Assembly: GCA_030549775.1 (NCBI GenBank)
Contig: CM060175.1
Span: 1,612,564-1,676,563, forward strand
DNA length: 64,000 nucleotides
Direction of reading: 5' to 3'
DNA from: Tamarix chinensis
Lineage: Eukaryota > Streptophyta > Magnoliopsida > Caryophyllales > Tamaricaceae
Below, piece after piece: positions 48,548 through 61,005 of this stretch; the first letter of the stretch is position 1; each line of letters begins with the position of its first letter. Made by a program: the position numbers and the translations under genes. The notes under the pieces were generated by a model. It was not told the DNA's origin. It worked only from the letters and a program-made list of their open reading frames with translations, and ran no database searches.

Positions 48548-49162
48548 TGTAATTTTCCACCAAAAATGAAGTTTTCCTATTCAACTTAAGCACCACCACT
48601 TTGAAAGTCTTATCAAACATCCTTGAACACCTTATTTCCCACTTTGGAAAATCCTCCAAGTTATGAGATCCATCAAACTCGATATTTCTATCTTGATATC
48701 ATGAAAATGATACTTCTTGCTGTTTAACAATCCCTTGATCCTAAATTTTCATGCATTCATCCTCCACCATAAACTTTTTCTCTTCATGATCTTTTAAGGG
48801 TGGGGTTATTTAAAAGTTTTATGGGTTGAAATTTGGGGCTAAATTCTCCAAAATACCAAACTCACATCTCATGCAGTTTTGAAGTGATTCAATAGATCAA
48901 TCCCTCCTTAGGTTGTGTGCGTCATTAATTATTAACCACCTAGGTGTTTGAACTCCCATGGAGGTTTAAGTTGATGAAAAATAAAAATAGGAGGTTTGAT
49001 AATAGTTTGACAGAGAGTGTTTAGGGTATATAGAATATTTTGTATGTGTGTTTGCACTTAGATAATGGTGGGGATGAAGTAGAAAAAAGTCTTAATTTTT
49101 AAGAACTAAAATCTATCTTTAATATGAGAAAATTGAAATTATAAAATTCAAAGTATCAACAA
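48548..49162 (-). pseudogene. O gag, N-terminal fragment
   Basis: From the PBS at 49163 downward the minus strand encodes a broken gag start. Near 48690-48550 residues like EFDGSHNLEDF, FKVVVLKL and FLVENY correspond to the gag segment that precedes the piece at 5908. It ends at the T LTR border. The split lies at the position of the WWENL motif. Several stops and shifts. Confidence 0.65.
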
Positions 49163-49176
49163 GGATCTAATACCAA
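49163..49176 (-). other. Primer binding site of O
   Basis: On the minus strand TTGGTATTAGATCC follows the LTR end GCATCA after two bases, a worn iMet-type site. Confidence 0.65.
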
Positions 49177-49178
49177 TT

Positions 49179-49553
49179 TGATGCATAATCTAAATGAATA
49201 ACACAAGATAAAAAGGAAAAATCGGGGTAAGGGAGTTGACGACCACAAAATAAAATAGGATAAAGGAGTTAAAAGAATATTAGAAGTGCTATTTTATCTA
49301 AAATTAAGCCTTGAGTGCAAATACTCACATTAACCACCTTAGGTAATAAAACTAAGGATAAAGATTGTGAGATTTTTTGAATATTAAGACAAAACCCTTC
49401 ACTTGAGTTTAGAATGTATGAGTGAGTTTGAGCTCCCCAAATTTCAAGCATGAGGTAGTGTAAATCTAATTCCAAGGAAACTAATACATATATGGTGATG
49501 TGTTAGACTACTTGAGATACAAAAATGACCATACTATCATCCATGGAGGAGAG
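49179..49553 (-). repeat. O 5' LTR, 3' block
   Basis: Minus-strand stretch ending TTATGCATCA at the PBS and cut by J at 49553. With 56554-57060 the LTR totals about 882 bases, close to the 870 of solo LTR I. Confidence 0.55.
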
Positions 49554-50330
49554 TGATGTAAGAGCATCTATGGATTCTCATGATAATGAGGATTTGGCTT
49601 TCTGAGTAATGGATCCTTTTACAATATGTATATTTAATGATAATATAAATTTGACTAAACATAAAAGTGTATTATGAGTCATTCTTGCAAGTATGTGACA
49701 TATTTTCAAGAAGATGATTTATGCACTTCAATATGTAAACACATTTAGTCTTTATTATGTTACAACTTAATACAAGTTAAAGGAGTTATTTTTCATGGAA
49801 TTTAAATTAAACTTACAAGTCAAATAAGACCTAGTTATCATTCTTATGTAAATTAGGGTTTTTTATTAGTTATTTTCATGTAATAAGTACCTAAATTTTT
49901 TGTGATAATTTTTTGTTTGTTATATAGATTAGTAATATGTTGCTATTATTGGTTAGTGTGCTAGTTAGCCATATGTGCATTAACTTAGAGTGCTTCTTTG
50001 CAAATTATAGCTATATATATGTGTCGACACCCTTTTAGCACACTAAACCATAATAGCAACATATTACTTGGTTATCTTTTCTCTCTTTGAGTGAAATTTT
50101 CTACCTAAGACTACTTGGAGTAATCTCAGCTAGAGTACTTTAAATGTGTTCTTGGAGAAACATTTAAAGCTATATTATTTTTAAATCTTGTTTTAAGACT
50201 CGTAAAATTATTAAAATCTTTATTGAATCTTGCTTGAAGATTCTCATTCTTCTCCTTGAATCTCAACCCATTGATCCTACTAATTCTCCTAACCTTCAAA
50301 TCTTCATTTCTCTTGAGAAGATTCACACTA
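49554..50330 (+). repeat. 5' LTR of J
   Basis: Starts TGATGTAAGAGCATC, ends GATTCACACTA (worn CACATCA). Encodes a shifted copy of the LTR peptide with CKYVTYFQEDD near 49690. A TATATATAT stretch at 50012 may be the promoter. Confidence 0.75.
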
Positions 50331-50333
50331 TTT

Positions 50334-50349
50334 TTGGTACCAAAGCCAT
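50334..50349 (+). other. Primer binding site of J
   Basis: TTGGTACCAAAGCCAT, close to the A site TTGGTATCAAAGCCA. Confidence 0.7.
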
Positions 50350-52240
50350 AGTGGATACTTCCATCATTCAAATAGCCAACCTATTCTTCAATCTCCCTTC
50401 GTTTAATTTCATACATACAAGCGCATGCAACGTAGCCAAATAACCTTCTTAGTGTATTTTTAATGTTTTTTTTTTGCATCTTTAACCTTCAAAATTAAAA
50501 AACTTTGATCCCTTGTGTTATTTTCTTCAATTTTAATCTTAATATGAAGACTCAATCTATTTGATTCTTCCTTCTTCCTCTTAAGTATAGTCAAACTCTT
50601 AAAAACATCTTTGAGATTAACTTTAGGGTTCTTGTGTATCTTCATTCAAGTAAGAAGAACATTCAATTCTTCCAAAAATATTCAAACACTACTTGGATGT
50701 TTCTTCTCCTTTTCAATTATTAACATTCATTCAATAACAAGAGGAATACTTGAGTCATTCTTACGGTTCTATTCAACTTTTCCACAAATTCATTCTTGAT
50801 TCTTACTCATGTAACATCTAGCCATCTCCTCCATCAATAACTCTTGATTGTGCATTATTAATTGTTTGTAATTATCTCAACCAATTCCATTCCATTCCTA
50901 CTTCATCTTTTCAACTAAGAAGTCTCCAATAATCTTAAAGTTCTATCAAGAACTAACAACAAGCCACGAATGCACCTTCATGAAGATTGATTTGAACATA
51001 ATGTAATAGCAATTGGTGAAGAAGTGTCTATCAAGGATTTTTTTCTACACTACTTAAAAACTTGAAGCAAGTTTTCATGGTATTAACACACAAATTCAAC
51101 AAATACCTTCCTTTCAAAGCTAGCTTCAAAGGTTGGAGAGGAGAGTAGGCGACCAAGAGAAACTTCAACATGTGCACAACACTAGGGAAGCCACAAATGA
51201 TTGAGTAGAGGGAATGGTGAGAAGAATATCCCAAGCAAAATAAGGCCACATCAACCATGTAATGGAGTATGAGGAAAGGATGAATGAGAATTTCTCCAAT
51301 GATTTTAGCCACAATCGATAGGCCCATGTAAATTACTAATAATGGTATAATCATATTAACAAAAAAAGGTATTATGCTTGACCTCCCTAATTACTATGGT
51401 TAATTAGACATTGAATTATTTTTGGAATGGTTGCATGAATTAGAATCTATATTTGAATTTAGAGGGTATAATTATGATCATAGATGTAAATTAGTGATTA
51501 TCAAATTTAAATAGTTTGCTAGAGTTTGGTATGAAAATCCCAAGAAGACTCGTGAAAGGTAAGAAAAGAGAAAAATAAAATCATGGGATAAATTGGAAAA
51601 ACACCTAAGGAAGAAACTTTTTCCCTAAGAGTATGAACAATATAATAAATGTATATTAAATTGACTATTCTAAGGTAAGGATTGCTTAGTGTAGAGGAAT
51701 ACTTTAAGGAATATAAAAGACCAACACTCTCATGTAATATGTAAGAAAGAAAAGAATAAAAATATGCTAGATACTTAGGTAGCCTTAATAACTTGATTAG
51801 AAAAAGGTTGAAATGTTTTCCTATGATTCTCTTGATGATTTAACTAAGTTAGCGTTGATATGTGAAAGAAAAACTAATTCTATCAAGGCCTATGCTAAAA
51901 CAAATGCTTTGACTTCTACTTCAACCAATAACTATTCAAATATATCTACTTATAAATATGGGACACATGCATCTGCAACTAACGATATGAAATTCAACCC
52001 TAACCAAGATGAAAAATGTAAAAAAAAATTTAATTAGAGGTCCAATAAAAAATGTTTAAAATGTAAAGGATGTCGCCATTCTTCTTGAGAAATTCCTAAC
52101 CAAAGAGTTTTAGCTTTAAATGAAATAGAAACTATGGAACCATGTAATGATAATGATGACCTAGAGACTAAATCTGATGATGATAACTTAAATATTTATG
52201 AATAGGATGATGATACATTTTTTTTTCTTCAAATGGTATT
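50350..52240 (+). pseudogene. J leader and gag
   Basis: A leader without clear protein match (50350-51360) is followed by gag: LDLPNYYG, LFLEWLHELESIFEF, FARVWYEN, SWDKLEKHLRKKLFP, then a zinc-knuckle remnant CLKCKGCRH near 52060 without its last Cys, and an acidic linker with NDNDDLE. Stops and shifts throughout, the open part being 51813-52037. The similarity to A gag is plain. Confidence 0.75.
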
Positions 52241-52600
52241 ACAAATCTAATATAATAATCCACCTACATAAAGGGATAAATGTTTTAAAACTATGTGTAG
52301 AATTGGTGATAAGTTTGTAGAATCATCATATATAGGGGTTCATGTATGAATATTGCTACTGAAATGATTTTTAATCAATTTAGTTTTGTGAATACTAATC
52401 ATCCTAAACCATATGAATTAAAATGGCTTAATAAGGACAATGGTGCTAAATTAGATAAGCAAACCCTAATTACTTTTTATATTAGTGACTATCACGATGA
52501 AGTATTATGTTATGTATTGCTTATGGATGCTTGTAGTATTTTACTAGGAAGACCATGCCAACATGATAGAAATTAAATTCATGATGGTGTGAGTATTGAA
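52241..52600 (+). pseudogene. J protease, catalytic Asp lost
   Basis: Frame 52322-52576 holds the retropepsin C-terminal half, with GSCMNIAT after the active site and LLMDACSILLGRPCQHD at the end. The triplets that should encode DSG (52331-52339) read Tyr-Arg-Gly, so no catalysis is possible. Confidence 0.8.
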
Positions 52601-54250
52601 TATATTGTAGTTAAAGGCAAAAAGAAACATAAATTGAAATCATTTCGATGTGATTATATACAATTTATTAAGAATAAGAATAGTTTATTCTTACATAAAA
52701 AATATATGATTAATTACATTGAGGAGGATGGTATTTGCTATGCTTTAGTAGTAAAAGAATATTCATTTGGGAGAAAAATTCTAACAATTTGAACGTTATT
52801 AAATTACTTGATAAATATAATGATGTATTTTTTGATGGCTTACCTCTTGAACTACCTCCTATTAGAGGTACAAAGCATGTTATAGATTTAATTCCTAGAA
52901 TGCTTGACCTCATAAAAATACTTATAAATGTAATCTAGAAGAAGCTATGGAATTACAAAGAAAAATACAAGAACAAGTAGATAAAGGTTATGTGAAAGAA
53001 AGTATGAGTTTTTGTTGTGTACCTACTTTGCTAGTTCCTAACAAAGACGGTACCGAATGCATGCACATAGATTTTATAGCTATAAATAATTTAACTATCA
53101 ACTATAGAGTTCCTATGCCTATACTTGATGACATTCATGATGAAATTTATGGTGCACATGTGTTTTCCAAAATTGACCTAAGAAGTGGTTATCATCAAAT
53201 GATAATTAGGAAAGAAGATGAATGGAATACCACCCTCAAAACTAAATATGATCTTTATGAATGGCCTATTATGCCTTTTGGTATATGTAATGCACCTTGT
53301 TCTTTCATGAGACTAATGAATGAAATTCTTTTTCCTTTCTTATGTAACTTCATTCTATTTTATTTGGATAAATTTATTGTATATAGTAAGAATGAACATG
53401 ATAATCATGTGCATCTAAGGAAACTATTTGAGAAGTTAAGAGAAGCTAAACTATATGGAAAATTGGAGAATGTAAATTTATGCTTCCAAGTATAGTTTTC
53501 CTTGGTTATATCATTATTGGCAAGGGTATTGTAGTTGATCTTGCTAAAATACAAGCTATTAAATATTGGCCTATTCCTAAGGATATTCACCAAGTGAGAA
53601 ATTTTCATGGGTTGCTAGTTTCTATAGGATATTTATTATATATTTCTCTACTATAGGCTGCACCAATTACTCAACTCCTAAAAAATGGAGAATTCAATTG
53701 GGAAAATAAAGCCACCAAAGCTTTTGAAGCCCTTAAGGATAAATCATGCAATGCTCCTATGTAGCTATTCCTAATTTTGACCTACTATTTTAGGTAACAT
53801 GTGATGCTACTAGGGTAGGTATAGGAGGAGCTCTTTCACGATAAAAAAGACCTATTGCATAATTTAGTGAAAAAAATAAATTAAGCTTAATTAAATTATT
53901 TGACATATTACATGGACTTCTTTGCCATCATATGTAGTTTAGAGACATGAATTTATTATTTGAGGCTTAAACCCTTTGTATTAGATTATGATCATAGGAG
54001 TCTAAAATATTTACATGGTCAAAATAAATTTAGTCCTAGACATGCTAAGTGGATAAACTTCTTATAATCATTTGTGTTATTTGTCAAACACTTAAAAGGG
54101 AAAGAAAATGTAGTAGTTGATGTTATTTCTTGAGTTTCTACATTACTTGTTATATTAGATGCTAAATTTCTAGGTTTTAAAATGTTAAAAAAATTGTATC
54201 GTAAAGATGAATTTTTTAGTGATGAATATCGATAATTTAAAGAAATAGAT
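52601..54250 (+). pseudogene. J reverse transcriptase and RNase H
   Basis: The linker LPLELPPIRGTKHVIDLIP (52830-52890) leads to RT, open from 52947 to 53495, with VPTLLVPNKDG, FSKIDLRSGYHQM, PFGICNAPCSFMRLM. The active site at 53361-53372 reads YLDK instead of YLDD. RNase H is recognisable around 53780-54120 (CDATRVGIGGALS, and VVVDVIS) with many stops. Confidence 0.82.
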
Positions 54251-55732
54251 ATCATGGAAATGATGCATTCGAAGATAGATTTTTATTTAAACTTAATAAA
54301 CTATGTTACCGAGATCAAGTATAAGAGATTTACTTATTAAATAAGTACATAAAGGAGCTATAGCGGGATCATTTGGTACTCAAAGGACATTAGAAATATT
54401 TCAAGAGAATTTCTATTAGCGATGCATGATTAAAGGTGTACAAATTATAGTAAGTTTATGTCTTACATGTAAAAAGAGTAATTTTTTTCGCAATAGTTTG
54501 TATAAACCATTATCAATGTCTAGTTAACCATGGGAAGGAGTTATTATGAACTTTATCTTAGGGTTACCTAGAACACAAACATGTAAAGATTCTATTATGG
54601 TTGTGGTAGATAGAGTTTCTAAAATGGCTCATTTTATTCCATCCAATAAAATTGATGGTGCTACACATATTACTAATTTGTATTTTAAGAAAATTGTGAA
54701 ACTACACATTAGAAATATTTCAAGAGAATTTCTATTAGCGATGCATGATTAAAGGTGTAAAAATTATAGTAAGTTTATGTCTTACATATAAAAAGAGTAA
54801 TTTTTTTTCGCAATAGTTTGTATACACCATTATCAATGTCTAGTTAACCATGGGAAGGAGTTAGTATGAACTTTATCTTAGGGTTACCTAGAAAAAAAAC
54901 ATGTAAAGATTCTATTATGGTTGTGGTAGATAGAGTTTCTAAAATGGCTCATTTTATTCCATCCAATAAAATTGATGGTGCTACACATATTACTAATTTG
55001 TATTTTAAGAAAATTGTGAAACTACATGGCATCCCTAATAGTATTATTTCGGATAGGGATATCAATTTTCTTAGTTATTTTTAGAAGACATTATGGCACA
55101 TGTTAGTAACCAAGTTATTATCCATTATTTCACACCATCCATAAACTGGTGAATGAACTAAACTTATAAATCACACTCTGGAAAATTTGTTAATAGGATT
55201 GGTAAGTAAAAGTACTAAAGATTGGGATATTAAGTTATCTCATAAAGATTTTGCTTACAATTTAATTCCTTCAAGTACTACTTGCTCAAGTCCATTTGTG
55301 ATTGTTATGGGGTGAAGTCATACACACCAGTTGACATAGTACCCTTGAAAAAAGGTGAAATTAAAAATTATAAAGCCAAGGAATGAGTTGAATTCTTTCA
55401 AAAGTTTCATCAAAAATCAAGGGAACCATTAAACGAGTCGATGAAAGGTATGAAAAGAAATCTAATAACCATTTCACTCCAAATGTATTTTCTCCTGGTG
55501 ATTTATTTTGGTTACATTCTTGAAAATAAATTTTTCATAATCTAAGAAAACTTTAGCTAATTCTAAGAGCAAATGTACCATTTAAAATCTTTAGAAAATT
55601 TAGAGAAAGTTCTTATGATCTTAAAATTCTAGTACCTTATGGTGGTGCTTTAAGGACAATTAATATTGGTAATATATCTCCTTATTACATTGATGTCAAT
55701 TTGAAGATAAATGCTTCTTAATTTGGGGAGAC
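54251..55732 (+). pseudogene. J integrase with internal tandem duplication
   Basis: A zinc-finger remnant (54350-54480, with LCLTCKKS) is followed by the core beginning [26 protein letters not shown]. This stretch occurs twice (54388-54706 and 54707-55026). After the second copy come [14 protein letters not shown] and the rest of the core, and a tail with INIGNISPYY at 55670. Stops are frequent. The frame runs on into the 3' LTR. Confidence 0.8.
54388..55026 (+). repeat. Tandem duplication, 319-base unit
   Basis: Two adjacent copies begin CATTAGAAATATTTCAAG at 54388 and 54707 and end at AAACTACA. About seven differences including one T insertion. The copy border is within the word ACTACAC. 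Confidence 0.9.
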
Positions 55733-56553
55733 TAATGCATGAGCATCTTTGGAATCTCATGATAACGAGGAATTTACATTCTTAGTAATGGGTATTATTA
55801 CAATATATGTAATTGATGATAATATAACTTTAACTAAGAATAATAATTGTATTTTGAGTAATTCTTGCAGGTATGCAACATAGAAACAAGGAGAAGATTT
55901 ATACACTTCAAGGAGTCAACACATTTAAGGTTTCATATTTTACAAGTTATTACAAGCCAAAGGAGCTATTATGCATGGAAGTAAAACTTAGAAGTAAAAT
56001 AAGACCTAGTTATCATTATTCTGTAAATTAGGGCTTTTGTTTGTTATTTCCATGTAATAATTAGCTATGTTTGTTTTTAATAATTTGTAGTTTGATTCAT
56101 GTACTATATAGATTAGCAATATGTTCTAATTAGGGGTTAGTGTGTTAGTTAGCCATGTGTGAATTAACTTGGCTATCTTAGTGTACTACTTAGCGAAGTA
56201 TAGCTACCTACATATATACATATTTCAACACCTTTATAACATAAGAATTTGAAATAAAAATTGAAATCAATAACAAGTATACTACTTGGTTATCTTTTCT
56301 CTCTTTGATTGAAATATTCTACATAACTAGGAGTAATCTTAGCTAGAGTACTTTGAATCTGTTATTGGAGAAACATTCAAATGTATCTTCTTATTAAATT
56401 CTTGTTGAATATTGTTTGAAGATTCATAGCATTCTTTAAATCTAGAAAACAATTTCTTGAAGATTCTCATTCTTCTCCTTCAATCTCAACCCACCAATCC
56501 TACTAATTCTTCTAACCTTTGAATCTTCATTTCTTCTAAGAATTTTCACATCA
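55733..56553 (+). repeat. 3' LTR of J
   Basis: Preceded by the PPT-like TTTGGGGAGAC, starts TAATGCATGAGCATC (worn TGATGC), ends TTTTCACATCA. Contains the in-frame LTR peptide with three stops. Confidence 0.75.
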
Positions 56554-57060
56554 AGGATTTACAAGGGGGATTATAAACTTCATCAACTTTTAGTGATAGC
56601 TCGCTAAAACTTGGAAAAGTTGATAAGCTAAAAATGGTCAACTAGTATATTACCCATCGGTACACTTGAGCCTCCTTTCCACCTAAAAATTAATTGTGTT
56701 AATGTTCCCACATCAAGTTAGTCATCTAGGTCTACCTATGTGTTGATTGTTCCCCCCATTTTCATAACCCAAGGGTGTAAGAAGGTTATTGTATAGATGA
56801 CTTGTTTTGCTAGGATTTTTTATTGTTTTTGTTGGATGCATGGTTGAGAGTTCGACCATTGTGAATTGAAGTATTGCCGAATAGCCATGTTGTGTTGGTT
56901 TAAGCTATAAGGGAGAGCTGGCTTAAATAGGTCATGCATATCTTTCATGTATTGAACCCCTAGATAATAAATTTTATCCAAGTTAGAAGTGTTTCAATGT
57001 TTCTAACATAGTAAACTAATTGGCATGCTCAGTTAATTTGTGGGGGATGCTCTTGCATCA
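56554..57060 (-). repeat. O 5' LTR, 5' block (LTR start)
   Basis: On the minus strand it starts TGATGCAAGAGCATCCCCC at 57060, like the other CRM-like LTRs. The frame from the LTR start has four stops within about 110 codons and long open parts (NLDKIYYLGVQYMKDMHD), again suggesting pol continuing into the LTR, though the peptide is not that of I and J. Confidence 0.6.
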
Positions 57061-59758
57061 CCTAACTTATTAAAAATTTGAGGAATCCAATTCCCAAAAT
57101 GACAAAGTAAGAGTAGAAAGTAAAGTAGCATATAATAATAACTTAAAGGCAAACTTATTTACCTATTATTTACTAGTCTTGAGCATGTGCTTTGATCCAA
57201 CTTAAATGAACTCCAAAATAAGAACCAAATCCTATTACAGGTGGCATAAAGACATTTCCAATCCAAATTCCATCTTGAAAGTTGGTCAAAGATTTTATGT
57301 GTATCCTTATGATTTATAGTGATATTAAACCTACTATCAAAAGCAAATAAGGGAATGCAGCAAATAATGGGAAAGAAATAGTTGTGTATGAGGTCTGGGT
57401 ACTAGGTCACATCCAGATGCATCTTAAAACAATTTAAGCTTAAAAAACTTATGTGCTTAGCTATTTTAATTCTCCTTTTATGTTTAGAATAGAATGAACA
57501 TTGGCCTTTTTTTCCTTGTTAGATAGTGTTCTTTACATAGTAATGCCTCTTCTGCAAATATTCTTATTTGCATAGCCCCCTCAAACTCACACCCTTGGCC
57601 ATCAGCTTTAGTCAATGCATCTTCCATTTAACTCTTGCTTATAAATTTTTTGAATAATAAATGTGAAAAAGTTTTTGGATCTAATTATATTATTACTTTT
57701 TTTAATACATAAAATTTTCCTTTTTTTCATTTTATATTTTCACTTACATAATTTACATTATAATAATTTACATCATTTTTAAGAAAGAAATAAAAATAAT
57801 CTTAAAATTACACTTACATCCTTCATTTAAAAAAAGATTTAATACTAAAAAAGTTTTAAAAAGTACGGTAAAGATGGAACATAGGCTTTAACTTTTATAA
57901 AAAAAATTAAATTATACAATGAATTCCTTTTTGATATGAAGGAAGTAGTTCCTAGTATCCCTTAATAACACACAATAGTAAGGGAACAACACTTATAGTT
58001 ACTACTATAACTTATAAGAGCTTGTAATTTATATTGTATCTACGCTAGGATCATATATGAATGACTAATCCTTTTTATAAGTGAAAAATGTTGATGTCAA
58101 CATTTTTTTGAATTAAAATTTAAAATGTCTTTTACCAAGTATAATATGAAAAATTTATACCTTAATGTTTATGATATTCTTCTTCATAAATCAACACTCA
58201 TATTGATATATTTTTTACTTAAGAAATAATTTACATATATCTTATCATTCATGTACGTATCTTTCACCACTCCAATTATACTAAATATTTTACCATGATT
58301 GCATATATATTTCATCACTCATCTAAGTATTTTTTTTTATCACTAATAGATATATTTTTCACAACTATTTTTTTGAAAAACAATTCAATATTGATCTAAG
58401 CGTATGTCACTAATTATGTGCATATCTTTCACCACATAATTGATCTAATTATATCTAACCAATTTTGCATACATTTTTCACCATATTTACACATATATTT
58501 CATCAAGATTCTACATATTTTACCTCAACAACTTGAATTTTATCAGTATTAATGTACTTTATATCAAAATTCTATCTTGAATAGAATTCGATATTTCACA
58601 ATCATTCTTAATATCTTTCCCCACTATGCAGGTGAAAATTTACCATCTTTTAATATATCTTTAACCACCATAACTAAACATATATTGCACTAATTTTCTG
58701 CATATCTTTCACCAAAACTACTTAAAATTAACAATTCTTTTACAAAATATAATATTTCAATTGTTATTACCATAACTACACATATATATCTTTCTGCATA
58801 TATTACCATCATTAAAAATTTTTAGTTCCCGTAAGAACATGGTATATATTATTGTTAAAGGTATGACCATTTTAAAAAGGTATCTTTAAAATTTTTAAAA
58901 GATACTTTTTCCCATAACCATTTATTTTTGTAATATTTTTGTTCCCATTTTCCCTGATTCTTCTTAATAAATTAATGCCTTACTCAATTTTGAGGAATCA
59001 AGAGAGTAGTAGCCTAACAATGAGTTTATTCTAGTGTTGGTTCTCAATTATTTGTCAATATAACCCAATTAATACAAAGTGTAAATGTTAAGCATACAAG
59101 GGCCTAAAAAAATCTCCTTTTATCTTATAAATTCTTAAGTGCATAAAGTTTCATATTTGATTCTTTAATTTAAGTGAAATAATATAACTCCATTTACTAT
59201 TTGTTCAAATTTATCTGGTTTAAAGATAGGAATACATTAAAATAACCCTATTTCTTATAACACTTTGGTCATTCTTATGAGTTAGAACAAAAAAATTAAT
59301 TAAAGTACATAAAACCAATTTATTTGTGCCAAAGAAAAAACATATAGGAAAATAAATGAGATATACATCATTTAATGAAGAAGTTCATGCCAAAAAAATG
59401 TATTTTGGGTCTTTGAAACATTTTGAGCCATTTAGATATAATCAAGTTGATTTCCTTTATCGAGAAGTTCTAAGGTCATATAACCCTAATAATTCACTTT
59501 TATACCCAAGTATAGAAAATGAAAAAACACACACACACACATCTTTTCCTTTTGCCTTCATGGTCTCATTAGTGTTTTTGGATTGTAACTTCTTGGTTGC
59601 TTTATTAAATTCATATTTTCCCCATATGCTTGTTAAAAAAGATAAGAGCATTAAAGAAAAGTAAAAAAAAATACAATTTAATGATGTTTTTCCCAATCTC
59701 AAGCAAGGAAAAAATCGTTTCTTTTGTGTGTGAATGACATATGACTTTTGGTCTTTCC
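57061..59758. other. AT-rich region without recognised gene
   Basis: No gene, RNA gene or transposon end was recognised. At 58190-58830 short motifs of the form CATATATCTTTCACCA recur about ten times at uneven spacing. An inverted repeat built on GTATCTTT and AAAGATAC lies at 58880-58905. A frame at 59356-59664 of 102 codons has no recognisable features. This is probably ordinary non-coding DNA outside the nest. Confidence 0.5.
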
Positions 59759-59839
59759 TAGCCTCACCAGGGCCAAGCTTGAAATTTTTGGGGTCTTAGG
59801 CTAAAAAACATTATGGCCCCATGTTTATGTGTATAAAAA

Positions 59840-60935
59840 ATTAAATAAATAAAACTTTGTCAAGAGAAATCTCAAAACTCGTTTCTCTATAGTCTGGTAG
59901 CCATGATATAAGACTTACTAATTTATTGATAGCATAATGTAACCGCATATCTTCTAGTTAAAGAATTTTTCTCAAATGTTAATATGATCCAATAAATCAT
60001 ACCAAATAACCATGCTAAATATAAACTCAAAATTCTCAAATTCATGTGCAAGAAAATTTATAGCTTCACTTCTTGCTTTATAATCATCACCATATTTGTG
60101 GAGCTTGAAATATGATTTATTTCACACTTTCAACACGACTTTTCCATCAAGTTTTAGATAGTGGATTAATAGTAAGCCCTACTATATGATCTCTAAAAAT
60201 ATTCCATATCTTTGTAGAACATGAATAAAATGAATATTTCCTTTGTGTTGCTCCAAAAAAAATAATCATATTTCTCACAAAAACTTTCCATACATTGCAA
60301 GATTAAGACTATGAGAACTCTGCACTGTATATAATGCTCTAGGATTTACCTAGAGTAGTCTTTTCTACACCCTTTGTGTCTTCCTCTCATGTTGGATCCA
60401 CTTTTTTACACTTGGCCTCTTATATCATAAAGGTCAAGCCCAAGAGAGTGTAATGCACTTGTAAGATTCATAAAATGGCTAAGCCCAGATGTATTGTGCA
60501 CCTTTAAAAATCCTAAAAAGAATTATACTACAATCATGGTATATGTGGAGACATTAACACATTATGCCAAAATTTACATTTGTTCATCATGACCAACATC
60601 TGGAGTGCAATCAAGAATAATATAAATGTAATTTACTTTTTTGATTCTAGCCATGATATAGTTTCTCATTACACTTGCTAGGATCCAAATCATTTCATTT
60701 TAAACCTTATAATTCAAATAATGGTAATGAGTCTCTTTTCTCATAATATGTTAAACATGTTCATCCATTACTGGATCAAACTCTTCTATCATCTTAATCA
60801 TTTGCAAATAACAAATTTTACAAAAACTCCATTTTTTTTCCTTATACAACCTCTCATTATCTTTAAAAAATGGAAATTATTCTTTGCAAGTCTCTTTATA
60901 ATAACAAGTATTCTTTTGATTAATTTCTTCCAATG

Positions 60936-61005
<70 letters not shown>

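Larger units (their letters stand above)
49554..56553 (+). mobile_element. J: full-length CRM-like element, old and decayed
   Basis: 5' LTR 49554-50330, iMet-type PBS, gag, protease, RT, RNase H, integrase, PPT, 3' LTR 55733-56553. Protein remnants resemble those of A along the whole length, so both belong to one branch. The two LTRs differ at roughly a fifth of positions in their first 145 bases, much more than in A. I could not find a clear target duplication. It lies within the O LTR. It contains a 319-base tandem duplication in the integrase. Confidence 0.8.
1..57060 (-). mobile_element. Outer Ty3/gypsy element O (composite, broken, runs off left edge)
   Basis: This is the outermost retrotransposon and it hosts all others left of 57060. 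Its parts on the minus strand are a 5' LTR in two blocks (57060-56554 and 49553-49179), a PBS (49163-49176), the gag start (49162-48548), the gag middle (5908-5632), and gag C-terminus, protease and the start of RT (4169-3119). The LTR starts TGATGC and ends GCATCA. The protease piece has the LLGRPWQ and HDG signature of gypsy elements, and the gag resembles CRM/Reina-type chromoviruses. The rest of pol and the 3' LTR must lie beyond base 1. The piece order is seen; assigning all pieces to one element is inferred from the matching gag order across the insertions. The base next to the LTR start begins the putative target copy CCTAA, which cannot be checked here. Confidence 0.7.
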
